Positions 26,711-37,365 are shown, counted from the first letter of the stretch. The stretch: 64,000 nucleotides of DNA from Chitinophagaceae bacterium (GCA_004173235.1 SEAC01000023.1:1-64000); one strand, 5' to 3'. A program made the numbers and translations. Notes: generated by a model not told the origin, from the letters alone.

Positions 26711-27520
26711 TGCGCGGATTTCGGCACCAAAAGTGGACCGGAATTTAGTTGTATCCAGCACCGAATACGCCGGGCGGCGTGCGGGAGTAGGGTATTGTTC
26801 GGTGGAGATCGGAAGCAATTGCGTGCTCAGGGCGGCGCGATCACGGATGGCCTCCGCAAAGTGATACCAGGTGGTTGCGCCCTCGTTGCAATAATGGTAA
26901 ATGCCCGGCGTCCATTTGCCGGAGTCTATGATATGAAGCAGGGCTGCCGCAAGGTCAGCGGCATAGGTGGGGCATCCGTGCTGGTCGTTCACGACGGAAA
27001 GCTGCGGGCGTTCGCGCATCAGTCGCAACATCGTCTTCACGAAGTTGTTGCCAAAGGCCGAATACACCCACGCTGTGCGCACGATGATCGTTTCCCGATT
27101 CGCTTCCATGCTTTGCACCTCTCCTTTCCGCTTGGAGGCGCCGTACACACCCAAGGGGTTCACAGGGTCGTCTTCGCGGTAAGGCTCGCTGGCGTTTCCA
27201 TCAAAAACATAGTCGGTGGAAATATGCAGAAAGCGCGCGCCTTTTGCAGCGCAGGCAGCGGCCAGCAGGCGCGGCCCTTCGGCGTTCACAAGGAATGCCG
27301 TCTCCGGATCGGCCTCGGCCTTATCCACAGCTGTATAGGCAGCCGCGTTGATGCAATAGTCGGGCTCTTCGTCGGCGATTGCCTGCCACACGGAATCCGC
27401 ATGCGTGATGTTGAGCTCCGTAGAACTACGGAACACGAACTCGTCCATCGGTCGCTTTGCCGCGAGCTGTGCCAGCTCACGGGCCACCTGTCCGCCGGCG
27501 CCGGTCACGAGGATCTTCAT
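26678..27520 (-). CDS. rmlD: dTDP-4-dehydrorhamnose reductase, C-terminus replaced by tRNA antisense
   Basis: A 280-residue SDR enzyme making dTDP-L-rhamnose in the last step of the pathway. The Rossmann motif is TGAGGQVA (residues 6-13), STDYVFDG and YGASKRKGE give the Tyr and Lys of the active site, and RPAYSVLDTTKF is the typical C-terminal block. After FGAEI the family continues for about 20 more residues, but here the frame runs into the truncated tRNA-Gln and adds RASNLDRQNQNL before a chance stop. Activity may or may not survive. It overlaps rmlC by 4 bp. rmlA and rmlB are not in the window. Confidence 0.88.
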   Translation of the reverse strand: MKILVTGAGGQVARELAQLAAKRPMDEFVFRSSTELNITHADSVWQAIADEEPDYCINAAAYTAVDKAEADPETAFLVNAEGPRLLAAACAAKGARFLHISTDYVFDGNASEPYREDDPVNPLGVYGASKRKGEVQSMEANRETIIVRTAWVYSAFGNNFVKTMLRLMRERPQLSVVNDQHGCPTYAADLAAALLHIIDSGKWTPGIYHYCNEGATTWYHFAEAIRDRAALSTQLLPISTEQYPTPARRPAYSVLDTTKFRSTFGAEIRASNLDRQNQNL

Positions 27521-28071
27521 GCCGTAAAGTTGTTGATGCAATCGCGGAATAGCGGCAGTGCGGCGTCGCGCTCAGAGATGATCGCATCCGCAACCGACAC
27601 GCGCCAGTCGATGCCCAGTGCAGGGTCGTCGAAGCGCACGCCGGCCTCGCTCTCCTTATTATAAAGGTGATCGCATTTATACAGGATCGTAGCCGATTCC
27701 GACAGCACCGAAAAGCCATGCGCGAAACCTGCAGGAATGTACAACTGGCGATGATTGTCGGACGAGAGCTCCAGCGCATAGTGCTGCCCATACGTTGGCG
27801 AGTCTTTCCGTATATCTACGGCCACGTCGAGAATGGTTCCCTCAAGGCAGCGAATGAGCTTTGCCTGCGCGTGGGGGTTGAGCTGGTAATGCAGTCCGCG
27901 GATAACGCCGTAAGTGGAGCGCGACTGGTTGTCCTGCACAAAGTGGCCGCCAATGCCCTGCTCCGCAAAGCTGGCTTCGTTCCAGGCCTCGTAAAAATAG
28001 CCCCGGGTGTCGGCAAAGACGCGGGGCTCGATGATGAGTAGACCGGGAAGTGGTGTGGTCTGTACGTTCAT
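27517..28071 (-). CDS. rmlC: dTDP-4-dehydrorhamnose 3,5-epimerase
   Basis: A 184-residue cupin epimerase of rhamnose biosynthesis. Family blocks are PLPGLLIIEPRVFADTRGYF, FVQDNQSRSTYGVIRGLHYQ with the catalytic His, and YIPAGFAHGFSVLSE. It is followed by rmlD with ATGA overlap and preceded by a dehydrogenase gene 1 bp away, so it belongs to the nucleotide-sugar operon. Confidence 0.94.
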   Translation of the reverse strand: MNVQTTPLPGLLIIEPRVFADTRGYFYEAWNEASFAEQGIGGHFVQDNQSRSTYGVIRGLHYQLNPHAQAKLIRCLEGTILDVAVDIRKDSPTYGQHYALELSSDNHRQLYIPAGFAHGFSVLSESATILYKCDHLYNKESEAGVRFDDPALGIDWRVSVADAIISERDAALPLFRDCINNFTA

Positions 28072-28072
28072 A

Positions 28073-29362
<1,290 letters not shown>

Positions 29363-29368
29363 GGTTGA

Positions 29369-30352
29369 TTAGTTCGATTTCGTAAATTCCTTGGGTTGCT
29401 TGGTCCACTCCTCGCGGGGCAGGTTCTTGAAATATTCGTAGGTGATGCGGAGGCCTTCGCTGCGGTGCACTTTCGGCTCCCAGCCCAGCAGCTCCTTCGC
29501 CTTGGTGATATCGGGCTTGCGTTGCTTCGGATCGTCCTGCGGCAGCGGCTTGTACGTGATCTGCACGCTGTTGCCGGTAAGCTTCAGCACTTCTTCCGCG
29601 AAGTCTTTCAACGATATCTCGTCGGGGTTGCCCACGTTCACCGGGTGCGCATAGTCGCTCAGCAGCAGCCGGTAGATGCCTTCCACGAGGTCGTCTACAT
29701 AGCAAAACGAACGCGTTTGCGAGCCGTCGCCGAACACTGTGAGGTTCTCGCCGCGAAGCGCCTGGCCGATGAATGCCGGCAACGCGCGGCCGTCGTTGAG
29801 GCGCATCCGCGGGCCGTAGGTATTGAAGATGCGCACGATGCGCGTTTCCACGCCGTGGAAGGTGTGGTAGGCCATCGTGATCGACTCCATGTAGCGCTTG
29901 GCTTCGTCGTAAACGCCGCGCGGTCCCACGGGATTCACGTTGCCCCAGTATTCTTCTGTTTGCGGGTGCACCAGCGGGTCGCCGTATACTTCCGATGTGG
30001 AAGCAACAAGCATGCGCGCGCCTTTCGCTTTGGCAAGACCCAGACAGTTGTGCGTGCCCATTGCGCCCACTTTCAAAGTTTGGATCGGGATCTTCAGGTA
30101 GTCGATCGGCGATGCGGGCGAGGCAAAGTGCATGATGTAATCGATGCGGCCCGGCACGTGAATGAACTTCGTCACGTCGTGGTGATAAAATTCAAACTGC
30201 GGCAGCGGAAAGAGGTGCTCGATGTTCTTGAGATCACCGGTAATAAGGTTGTCCATCCCTACCACCTGGTACCCTTCTTTAATGAAGCGGTCGCATAGGT
30301 GGGAACCGAGGAAGCCGGCGGCACCGGTAATGAGTACGCGTTTTTGTTCCAT
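29369..30352 (-). CDS. UDP-glucuronate decarboxylase (UDP-xylose synthase)
   Basis: A 327-residue extended SDR protein. It shows [47 protein letters not shown] and the active-site [10 protein letters not shown], a block typical of UXS enzymes that convert UDP-glucuronate to UDP-xylose. The gene directly upstream encodes UDP-glucose dehydrogenase, which makes its substrate, with only 2 bp between them. The two form a clear two-step module. Confidence 0.92.
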   Translation of the reverse strand: MEQKRVLITGAAGFLGSHLCDRFIKEGYQVVGMDNLITGDLKNIEHLFPLPQFEFYHHDVTKFIHVPGRIDYIMHFASPASPIDYLKIPIQTLKVGAMGTHNCLGLAKAKGARMLVASTSEVYGDPLVHPQTEEYWGNVNPVGPRGVYDEAKRYMESITMAYHTFHGVETRIVRIFNTYGPRMRLNDGRALPAFIGQALRGENLTVFGDGSQTRSFCYVDDLVEGIYRLLLSDYAHPVNVGNPDEISLKDFAEEVLKLTGNSVQITYKPLPQDDPKQRKPDITKAKELLGWEPKVHRSEGLRITYEYFKNLPREEWTKQPKEFTKSN

Positions 30353-30354
30353 GG

Positions 30355-31668
30355 TCAGAGGGTGATGGGTTTGCGGCCGATGCTTTCGTAATGGAAGCCG
30401 AGCTTCTGCATTTCGCCGAGGTCAAAAAGGTTGCGGCCGTCGAAGATCACGCTGTCTTTCAGCAAGCCTGCGATCTTGTCGAAGTCGGGCGTGCGAAACT
30501 CGTTCCACTCGGTGGCGATGATCAGCGCATCGGCGTCTTTCAGGCAATCGTACTGGCTTTCGGCGTATTCGATGGTCGTACCCATGATACGCTGCACATT
30601 GTCCATCGCCTCGGGGTCGAAAACGGTAACCGTAGCTCCTTCGCCCAGCAATGCCTTGATGATATAAAGGGCCGGCGCTTCGCGGATGTCGTCGGTGTTG
30701 GGCTTGAATGCCAGTCCCCACAACGCGAAGTGCTTGCCAATGAGGTTGTCTTCGAAATGACTTTTGATCTTCGGGATGAGGAAGGTCTTTTGGTCTTCAT
30801 TCACCGCCATCACGGCTTCAAGAATACGGAAGTCGTAGTTGGCTTCGTGCGCCGAGCGAACGAGTGCCTGCACATCCTTGGGGAAGCAAGAGCCGCCGTA
30901 GCCGATGCCGGGGAAGAGGAAGCGCTTGCCGATGCGGTCGTCGGAGCCGATACCGCGGCGCACCATATCCACATCAGCACCCAGCTTTTCGCAAAGGCGC
31001 GCCACTTCGTTCATGAAGGAGATCTTGGTGGCGAGGAAGGAGTTGGCAGCGTACTTGGTGAGCTCGGCCGAAGCTTCGTCCATGAAGATGACGGGGTTGC
31101 CCTGGCGCACGAACGGTGCATAGAGGTCGCTCATCACCTTGCGCGCGCGCTCCGATGTGGTGCCGATCACTACGCGGTCGGGCTTCATGAAATCTTCCAC
31201 CGCCACGCCTTCGCGTAGGAACTCGGGGTTGGAGATCACGTCGTATTCACCTTTGTAGTTCTGGCCGATCGCATCGCGTACCTTTTTGGCTGTGCCTACG
31301 GGTACGGTGCTTTTATTGATGATGACTTTATAATCGTTGAGGAGCTTGCCGATCTCTCCGGCCACGCCCAGCACGTATTTCAGGTCGGCCGAGCCATCCT
31401 CGCCGGGAGGCGTGGGGAGGGCCAGGAACACGATCTCCGCATCGCGGATGCCGTCGGCGAGGTCCGTGGTGAAGCGAAGACGTTCTTCCTTGAGGTTGCG
31501 CTGGAAGATCTTTTCCAGGCCGGGCTCGTATATCGTGATCTTACCGTTAGAAAGCTTGTCCACCTTTTCCTGGTCGATGTCCACGCACGTGACCTTGTTG
31601 CCGGTCTCGGCGAAGCATGTACCAGTAACGAGGCCGACATAGCCGGTTCCTACTACCGCGATTTTCAT
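30355..31668 (-). CDS. ugd: UDP-glucose 6-dehydrogenase
   Basis: A 437-residue NAD-dependent enzyme oxidising UDP-glucose to UDP-glucuronate. Motifs are [15 protein letters not shown] at the N-terminus, [17 protein letters not shown], and the catalytic Cys in [13 protein letters not shown]. Length and motifs fit the bacterial Ugd/TuaD group. It supplies the UDP-xylose synthase downstream and lies 9 bp after the aminotransferase gene. Confidence 0.94.
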   Translation of the reverse strand: MKIAVVGTGYVGLVTGTCFAETGNKVTCVDIDQEKVDKLSNGKITIYEPGLEKIFQRNLKEERLRFTTDLADGIRDAEIVFLALPTPPGEDGSADLKYVLGVAGEIGKLLNDYKVIINKSTVPVGTAKKVRDAIGQNYKGEYDVISNPEFLREGVAVEDFMKPDRVVIGTTSERARKVMSDLYAPFVRQGNPVIFMDEASAELTKYAANSFLATKISFMNEVARLCEKLGADVDMVRRGIGSDDRIGKRFLFPGIGYGGSCFPKDVQALVRSAHEANYDFRILEAVMAVNEDQKTFLIPKIKSHFEDNLIGKHFALWGLAFKPNTDDIREAPALYIIKALLGEGATVTVFDPEAMDNVQRIMGTTIEYAESQYDCLKDADALIIATEWNEFRTPDFDKIAGLLKDSVIFDGRNLFDLGEMQKLGFHYESIGRKPITL

Positions 31669-31677
31669 TTATAAGTT

Positions 31678-32808
31678 TTATTGATTGATGTAGTTAAGGA
31701 CGGATTTGATGATGTGCTCCTGCTGCTCGGCTTCCATCTCGGTGTGGATGGGAAGCGATACAACGCGCTCGGTGAGCCAGTCGGTAACCGGCAGGTCGAG
31801 CTCGCCGATGTTGAAGGAGGAGAACATCTGCTGGCGGTGTGCCGGCACGGGGTAATAGATCATCGCCGGAACGCCCTGCGTGGCAAGGTAATCGACGAGC
31901 CCGTTGCGGTCTACGCCATCGAGGATGAGGGTGTATTGGTGAAACACGTGGCGGTTATTAGCCGCACGAAAAGGCGTTGTGATCTTTGGGTTGTTGGCGA
32001 AGGCCGCGTCATAGGCATCGGCCACCCTGATGCGTGCATCGATATACGCGTCGAGGTGCTGCAGCTTTATTTCGAGGATGGCCGCCTGGATGGTATCGAG
32101 GCGGCTGTTGCAACCCACCACATCGTGGTAGTAGCGCTTGCTCTGGCCGTGGTTGGCCACCATGCGCAGCTGCGCGGCAAGGGCATCGTCGTTGGTCATG
32201 ATGGCGCCGCCGTCGCCGTAGCAACCGAGGTTCTTCGAAGGGAAGAACGACGTGCCGCTCACATTGCCGATGGTGCCCGTCTTCACTTTGCGTCCGTCGC
32301 TGTAGATGTAGTCGCCGCCGATGGCCTGCGCGTTGTCTTCGATAACGAAAAGGTTATGTTTTCTGGCGATGGCCATGATCGCTTCCATGTCGGCCGACTG
32401 ACCATAAAGGTGCACCGGAACGATGGCCCTGGTTTTCGGAGTGATGGCCGCTTCGATTTTGGCGGGGTCGATGTTGAAGGTTTTGGCGTCTACGTCCACG
32501 AACACCGGGCGCAGGTTGAGCAGCGCAATCACCTCGGTGGTGGCGATGTAGGTGAACGAAGGAGTGATCACCTCGTCGCCGGGCTGGAGGCCGAGCGCCA
32601 TCATGGCGATCTGGAGGGCGTCGGTGCCGTTGGCGCAGGGTACCACGTGCTTCGAGCCATTATAGGCCGAAAGCGCATCGGCGAAGCGGCCTACCTGGGG
32701 GCCATTGATGAAGGCGGAGCTTTCCAACACGCCCAATACCGCGGCATCGATCTCGGATTTGATCTTTTGATACTGCAGCTTCAGGTCGACCATCTGGATG
32801 GGGCGCAT
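31678..32808 (-). CDS. DegT/DnrJ/EryC1-family sugar aminotransferase
   Basis: A 376-residue PLP enzyme transferring an amino group to a nucleotide-linked keto-sugar. ANGTDALQIAMMALG, DEVITPSFTYIATTEVIAL and VHLYGQSADMEAI are family blocks; the PLP lysine is in FFPSKNLGCYGDGGA. Sequence and context resemble the WbpE group, which aminates the 3-keto-uronic acid made after a WbpA-type dehydrogenase. The 3-dehydrogenase and acetyltransferase of that pathway are not in the window. First gene of the sugar operon, with a promoter box about 29 bp upstream. Confidence 0.9.
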   Translation of the reverse strand: MRPIQMVDLKLQYQKIKSEIDAAVLGVLESSAFINGPQVGRFADALSAYNGSKHVVPCANGTDALQIAMMALGLQPGDEVITPSFTYIATTEVIALLNLRPVFVDVDAKTFNIDPAKIEAAITPKTRAIVPVHLYGQSADMEAIMAIARKHNLFVIEDNAQAIGGDYIYSDGRKVKTGTIGNVSGTSFFPSKNLGCYGDGGAIMTNDDALAAQLRMVANHGQSKRYYHDVVGCNSRLDTIQAAILEIKLQHLDAYIDARIRVADAYDAAFANNPKITTPFRAANNRHVFHQYTLILDGVDRNGLVDYLATQGVPAMIYYPVPAHRQQMFSSFNIGELDLPVTDWLTERVVSLPIHTEMEAEQQEHIIKSVLNYINQ

Positions 32809-32836
32809 AATGTAAGCGGGTTTGGTAAAAGTCGCG

Positions 32837-32844
32837 CAAAAATA
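32837..32844 (-). promoter_or_regulatory. -7 box of the nucleotide-sugar operon
   Basis: TATTTTTG on the minus strand ends 28 bp before the aminotransferase start. The -33 element is weak. Confidence 0.5.
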
Positions 32845-32875
32845 GGTAAAAGGCGGGTTGCAAGGGCCGAGGCCC

Positions 32876-32883
32876 TACATTTG
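32876..32883 (+). promoter_or_regulatory. -7 box of waaA
   Basis: TACATTTG matches TAnnTTTG and lies 38 bp before the GTG start of waaA, back to back with the sugar operon promoter. Confidence 0.5.
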
Positions 32884-32921
32884 CCCCGTATAGTTCCTCC
32901 ACCGCAAGCCGAGCCCCAATC

Positions 32922-34166
32922 GTGTTCTTCTATAACCTTACCATCGCTTTATACGGCCTTTTCCTCCGCTTTGCGGCGCTGTTTGTGCCTAAAGCGAAAG
33001 CCTGGCGCAACGGCCGGAAACACTGGCAATCGGACCTTCAAAGAATGCGCACAGCGGGCAGCTGGATCTGGATGCACTGCGCGTCGGCAGGCGAATTCGA
33101 GCAGGGCAAACCGGTGCTGGAAGCGCTGCGCAGCCGGTTTCCCGAACACAAGCTACTGGTATCGTTTTTTTCTCCTTCGGGCCACGAGGTGGGCGTAAAA
33201 TACAAGGGCATCGACGCCATCACCTACCTGCCGCTGGATACGGCTTCCAACGCGGCCCGCTTCGTTTCCATTGTAGATCCCGCGCTGGTGATCTTCATCA
33301 AATACGATTATTGGTATCATCACCTGGCTGCCGTTGCAAAACGCAAAACGCCGCTGCTGCTGGTGTCGGCCATCTTCCGTCCGCAGCAGGCTTTCTTCAA
33401 ATGGTATGGCGGCGTGCAGCGGAGGCTGCTTTCCTTCTTCACCTGGCTGTTTGTGCAGGATGATGCTTCCGTGCAACTACTGGCGCAGATCGGCGTCCAG
33501 CACTGCAGCGCCAATGGCGACACGCGCTTCGACCGCGTGGCCACCATCACGGAGGCCGCAGCTTCGTTGCCGCTGGTGCAGGCTTTCGTGGAGCGCGGCG
33601 AGGGACCCGTGCTGGTTGCCGGCAGCACCTGGCCCGACGATGAGGAACTGCTGGAAGCACTCCCCGCGTCTGTGCGCATGATCATCGCTCCGCACGAGAT
33701 CGACCTCCCGCACATCGATGCGCTGCGCGCCCGCTTTGGCCGCGATGCCATTGCGTACAGCGAACTGGAACTGCACGAAAGCGCAGCCGCCCTGCGCGTG
33801 TTGCTCGTGGATAATTTCGGAATGCTTTCGCGCCTTTATCAATATGCCGATATCACCTACATCGGCGGTGGATTCAACAAGAGCGGTATCCACAACACGC
33901 TGGAGGCTGCCGCCTGGGGCAAGCCGGTATTGTTCGGCCCCAACTATGCAAAATTCCGGGAGGCCCGCGGCCTCATCGAGGCGGGCGCCGCCCATTCGGT
34001 GCGCACTGCCGATGAATTGGACGCGGCGATGGCACCGCTCCTGGCCAGCGCGGAGCAAAGAGCGGCGGCGGGAGCGGCTGCATCGGCTTACGTGCGGGCC
34101 AACATCGGGGCCACGGCACGCGTCATTCAATTCATTCAGGAAAAACGTCTTCTTACCAACCCGTAA
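32922..34166 (+). CDS. waaA: 3-deoxy-D-manno-octulosonic acid (Kdo) transferase
   Basis: A 414-residue GT30 enzyme adding Kdo to lipid A precursor at the inner membrane. The N-terminal helix MFFYNLTIALYGLFLRFAALF anchors it. The catalytic Glu lies in CASAGEFEQG, and the C-terminal Rossmann domain shows VLVAGSTWPDDEELL, APHEIDLPHI, YIGGGFNKSGIHNTLEAAAWGKPVLFGPNY. The start codon is GTG. The 3' end overlaps the opposing conserved gene by 31 bp. Confidence 0.94.
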   Translation: MFFYNLTIALYGLFLRFAALFVPKAKAWRNGRKHWQSDLQRMRTAGSWIWMHCASAGEFEQGKPVLEALRSRFPEHKLLVSFFSPSGHEVGVKYKGIDAITYLPLDTASNAARFVSIVDPALVIFIKYDYWYHHLAAVAKRKTPLLLVSAIFRPQQAFFKWYGGVQRRLLSFFTWLFVQDDASVQLLAQIGVQHCSANGDTRFDRVATITEAAASLPLVQAFVERGEGPVLVAGSTWPDDEELLEALPASVRMIIAPHEIDLPHIDALRARFGRDAIAYSELELHESAAALRVLLVDNFGMLSRLYQYADITYIGGGFNKSGIHNTLEAAAWGKPVLFGPNYAKFREARGLIEAGAAHSVRTADELDAAMAPLLASAEQRAAAGAAASAYVRANIGATARVIQFIQEKRLLTNP

Positions 34167-34984
34167 AAATGCTGCACGGTCGGCACGCTGTCGTCCCATG
34201 CCAGCTTCACTTTCAGCTCGCGGTTGATCCAGTATTCCGCTTCGGGCAGGATGTGAAACGCGTTGATGGTTTTGATGCTCCGCTCGTACATCGCTTCATC
34301 GCCCCGAAACAACTCACTCACAAAAAGGTAGCGGTCGTTGAGCGCGATGCCTTTGCGCAGGTCGCGGATGGGCGTGTCGTAATGCGTGTGTGCCACTTCT
34401 TTCCCATCGGTGCGCAGGCGGTCATGCAGCGATGCTCCGGGCGTGTGGAGCTCAAACACTTCTTTCGAAGATGCGGGTTGCGGCGCCTGCTGTGCGAGCG
34501 TGGGCACTTCTTCAATGGGGTTGAAAAAGGAGGTCTGTACGGGCGGCTTGATGTAGTAGGGCTCGGAAGGGGCGGATAGGTTTTGAGAGGTTGTGAGAGG
34601 TTTAGGAGGTTCTGAGGGTTCTGAAGGTTCTGAGGGTTCCGGGGGTTGTGAAAGGTTGGCCGCAGCCGTTTGCTGCAACTCTGCCGGCGGCTCGGGGGCG
34701 TTCGGTCCGGCTTCTGCCGAAGCGTCGGCGGATGGTGGAATGGTTTCGGGTGGATGGTTTTGTGAAGCAGGTTCCGCCACTGGTTGCTCCTGCACCGGCG
34801 CCGCGGGATATACACCAAAGGGCATCAGCACGGCAACGCTTTTCCCTCGCTGCAGCCCGGGCGGGGGTGCGAGGGCTTCGAGTTCGGCGACCAGTGCGCG
34901 CGCGGACGACAACAAGGCTGCGGGCGACTCGGAGGCCGCTTCCTGCGCAGTGATTCTGTGGATTAATTCACGAACTCTTTCCAT
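34136..34984 (-). CDS. Conserved hypothetical protein with Pro/Ser/Glu repeat linker
   Basis: A 282-residue protein I cannot assign to a function. The N-terminus is helical. The middle (about residues 65-165) is low complexity, with an EPSEPSEPSEPP tract coded by GGTTCTGAGG-type tandem DNA that resembles the intergenic word repeats. The C-terminus (LNDRYLFVSELFRGDEAMYERSIKTI, then a Trp-containing block and LVRRRFS) looks well conserved and folded; I have the impression of a Bacteroidota-only domain. The end overlaps waaA by 31 bp. Confidence 0.7.
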   Translation of the reverse strand: MERVRELIHRITAQEAASESPAALLSSARALVAELEALAPPPGLQRGKSVAVLMPFGVYPAAPVQEQPVAEPASQNHPPETIPPSADASAEAGPNAPEPPAELQQTAAANLSQPPEPSEPSEPSEPPKPLTTSQNLSAPSEPYYIKPPVQTSFFNPIEEVPTLAQQAPQPASSKEVFELHTPGASLHDRLRTDGKEVAHTHYDTPIRDLRKGIALNDRYLFVSELFRGDEAMYERSIKTINAFHILPEAEYWINRELKVKLAWDDSVPTVQHFYGLVRRRFS

Positions 34985-35092
34985 TTGTTTACCCTAGTTT
35001 TGGCAGCCCCGTAAACGCATTTAGCGCACCGGATCGGCAAGCGTGCCTAAAAGTACGCACGCCGCACAAATTAGCGGCAACAAAGCACCCAT

Positions 35093-35671
35093 ATGTTTAT
35101 CGAACCCCACATAAAAGGCGAATACTTAGGATGGATTGAAGTGGTTTGCGGCTCGATGTTTTCCGGCAAAACCGAAGAACTCATCCGACGCCTCAAGCGA
35201 GCCAAGATCGCCAACCTCAAAGTGGAGATCTTCAAGCCCGCCATCGATACGCGCTACGACGAAGTGAACATCGTATCGCACAACGAAAACTATATCCACT
35301 CAACGCCCGTTGATCACTCCAACAAGATATTGCTGATGGCGCAGGACTGCGACGTGGTGGGCATTGATGAAGCACAGTTCTTTGATGACGGCTTACCCGA
35401 CGTGTGCGATGCGCTTGCGCGCAAAGGCATCCGCGTCATCGTTGCCGGCCTCGACATGGACTTCCTGGGCAAGCCCTTCGGACAAATGCCGTTCCTGCTG
35501 GCCAAGGCCGATTACATTACGAAGCTGCACGCCATCTGCATGAAGTGCGGCAACATCGCGTCGTACTCCTATCGCAAGATCCCCAACGAAGACCGGATCA
35601 TGCTCGGCGAAAAAGACGTGTATGAGCCGCGGTGCAGAAGATGTTATACGTTGGATGGAGAGTTGCAGTAA
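35093..35671 (+). CDS. tdk: Thymidine kinase
   Basis: A 192-residue type II thymidine kinase of dTMP salvage. The P-loop is [14 protein letters not shown], the Walker B-like block is [11 protein letters not shown], and [14 protein letters not shown] is the family motif. Four cysteines of the structural zinc site are present as CMKC and CRRC. Length is normal. The stop leads straight into word repeats of the convergent gap. Confidence 0.95.
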   Translation: MFIEPHIKGEYLGWIEVVCGSMFSGKTEELIRRLKRAKIANLKVEIFKPAIDTRYDEVNIVSHNENYIHSTPVDHSNKILLMAQDCDVVGIDEAQFFDDGLPDVCDALARKGIRVIVAGLDMDFLGKPFGQMPFLLAKADYITKLHAICMKCGNIASYSYRKIPNEDRIMLGEKDVYEPRCRRCYTLDGELQ

Positions 35672-35713
35672 ACTCCTTAACTCCTCAACCCTTCAACTCC
35701 TTAACCCTTAACC
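35671..35713. repeat. Word repeat AACTCCTTAACCCTTC
   Basis: AACTCCTTAACTCCTCAACCC words fill the 46-bp gap between the convergent tdk and DUF6263 genes and begin at the tdk stop codon. Confidence 0.65.
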
Positions 35714-35717
35714 TTCC

Positions 35718-36560
35718 CTATTTAAGCTGCCCCGTGATCGTGCACGTATTATTGATTTCGGCGTCGCCGGTGATGTGTTGCTTGATCTCGCCGTTGCGCA
35801 TCAGGCCGGTGGCGGCTTCGAGCACCATGTTTCCTTTTTGCGTGCCGTTCATGGAGCCGTTGTTCATCTGGAGATCCGATACGATGTCGAGGTAAACGAG
35901 GTCGCCCTTGATGGCTTTGACGGTGTAGGTAGCGTTGGCGCTGAGGCCGTTGGCATTGCTCACAAATTTGCGGTCCCAGCTGTCGCCCACTTTCACCGAT
36001 TTGTTGGGATAGATGTTGAACGATTGCGTGAAGCTTTCGCGGATGCTGCGTTCGTTGAACTGCTGGCTGAAGGTGGTCCGGAAAGCTGCCTGCTCGCTTT
36101 CGGGCAGGCCTGCATCGGCAACTACGGCGTCGGTCATCTCGTCAACGCCTTCCACCGCAAGCACGGCGCCCTCGCGGGTAATCTTGAGTAGAAAAGATTT
36201 ACCCGAAAGTGCATGCATCATCCTGTTCATCATCGCACCTGGTGAGCGATCGTCGTTGTCGATGGTTGCGTGCGAATCACCGCTGATGCGCATTTCGCCG
36301 GCTACAATCGACATGACCATTCGGCTGTAGGTAGTGCGCAACAGCAACGTATCGCCCTTGGCGCCGCTTACAAATATGTCGTACGCACTTTTGATCTCCA
36401 TCGTCACCTCCTGGTCGTCTTTACGCGATTGGATATCGAGGTCTATCGAATAAGCGTAGGTCTTGCCGGGCTGGAGGTTGAGCGCCAGCACCACCTGGGC
36501 GGAAGCGGAACCGGAACCCAGCAGCAGGATGAGCGAGCAAAGCAGTTGGATCTTTTTCAT
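35718..36560 (-). CDS. Exported protein of the DUF6263 type
   Basis: A 280-residue protein with signal peptide MKKIQLLCSLILLLGSGSASAQ. The mature part (LNLQPGKTYAYSIDLDI, VKVGDSWDRKF, YTVKAIKGDLVYLDI, GNMVLEAATGLMRNGEI) looks like the beta-rich DUF6263 family of Bacteroidota, without known function. I chose the ATG before the signal peptide. It is divergent from ccmB, and the ccmB promoter lies in the gap between them. Confidence 0.75.
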   Translation of the reverse strand: MKKIQLLCSLILLLGSGSASAQVVLALNLQPGKTYAYSIDLDIQSRKDDQEVTMEIKSAYDIFVSGAKGDTLLLRTTYSRMVMSIVAGEMRISGDSHATIDNDDRSPGAMMNRMMHALSGKSFLLKITREGAVLAVEGVDEMTDAVVADAGLPESEQAAFRTTFSQQFNERSIRESFTQSFNIYPNKSVKVGDSWDRKFVSNANGLSANATYTVKAIKGDLVYLDIVSDLQMNNGSMNGTQKGNMVLEAATGLMRNGEIKQHITGDAEINNTCTITGQLK

Positions 36561-36588
36561 CAGCACAAATATCGGCTCCCCATCCGTA

Positions 36589-36620
36589 TTTGCCCGCTCG
36601 CGCAGCGCACAGTATTTTTG
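36589..36620 (+). promoter_or_regulatory. ccmB promoter
   Basis: TTTG (36589-36592), a 20-nt spacer and TATTTTTG (36613-36620) match the Bacteroidota consensus. The deduced transcription start lies about 15 nt before the likely ATA start codon of ccmB. Confidence 0.7.
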
Positions 36621-36642
36621 CGGCATCCCGCGCTCCTCCCCC

Positions 36643-37281
36643 ATACTATCTCTTTTTAAAAAAGACCTCCTGCTCGAGATCCGGCAGCAGTATGCTTTTT
36701 ATGGCGTGGTGCTCTACATCGGGGCCACCATCTTCGTTTTATACATGGCGCTGGAAGCACCGGAAAGCCGCGTGTGGAACGGGCTCTTCTGGGTGGTGCA
36801 GCTGTTTATCTGCATCAACGCGGTGGCGAAAAGCTTTTTGCAGGAGGCCCCGGGGCGCATGCTGTATTACCATACGCTCGTGAGCCCGCTTCATTTCGTG
36901 CTGGCCAAGCTCCTGTTCAATGCATTGCTGATGCTCCTCATGAGCGCGCTCAGCTACGGGCTCTTTGCGTTGTTTCTCGAGCACCCGGTGCTGCGGCCGG
37001 CACCCTTCTTCGGGTTGGTGCTCCTGGGCGGGTTGAGTCTTTCACTGGTATTCACTTTCCTCGCTGCCATCGCTGCGCGGGCACAGCAGAACGCGGCTAT
37101 CATGGCCATCCTCGGCTTCCCCATCATCATCCCGCAACTGGTGCTGCTGATGAAGATCTCGCTGTCGGTGTTCAGTGCAACCGGCGTCATTCCCCTCGCA
37201 CCCATCCTGCTGCTGGTGGTTATGGACCTGCTGGTGATCCTTCTTGCCGGCATCCTTTTTCCGTTTCTCTGGAAAGACTGA
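36643..37281 (+). CDS. ccmB: Haem exporter membrane subunit CcmB, apparent ATA start
   Basis: A 212-residue membrane protein with six hydrophobic segments, matching CcmB (LFKKDLLLEIRQQYAFYGVVLYI; FWVVQLFICINAVAKSF; MLYYHTLVSPLHFVLAKLLFN; LGFPIIIPQLVLL). CcmB is the permease of the CcmABCD haem-handling complex for cytochrome c. The frame has no ATG, GTG or TTG between the promoter and the homologous region. ATA at 36643 followed by LSLFKKD is exactly where the start is expected, so either ATA is used or an ATG was mutated. Other start triplets upstream lie before or at the predicted transcription start. ccmC follows 84 bp on. Confidence 0.85.
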   Translation: MLSLFKKDLLLEIRQQYAFYGVVLYIGATIFVLYMALEAPESRVWNGLFWVVQLFICINAVAKSFLQEAPGRMLYYHTLVSPLHFVLAKLLFNALLMLLMSALSYGLFALFLEHPVLRPAPFFGLVLLGGLSLSLVFTFLAAIAARAQQNAAIMAILGFPIIIPQLVLLMKISLSVFSATGVIPLAPILLLVVMDLLVILLAGILFPFLWKD

Positions 37282-37329
37282 TCCTCGTCAGCGGAGCCCG
37301 CTAGTTCCTGCCGAGCAGGTTATTCTCCC

Positions 37330-37337
37330 TATTTTTG
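37330..37337 (+). promoter_or_regulatory. -7 box before ccmC
   Basis: TATTTTTG matches TAnnTTTG 28 bp before the ccmC ATG. The -33 element is unclear. Confidence 0.45.
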
Positions 37338-37365
37338 CGCCATCGTCTAAAAACGACCGCTTCAT

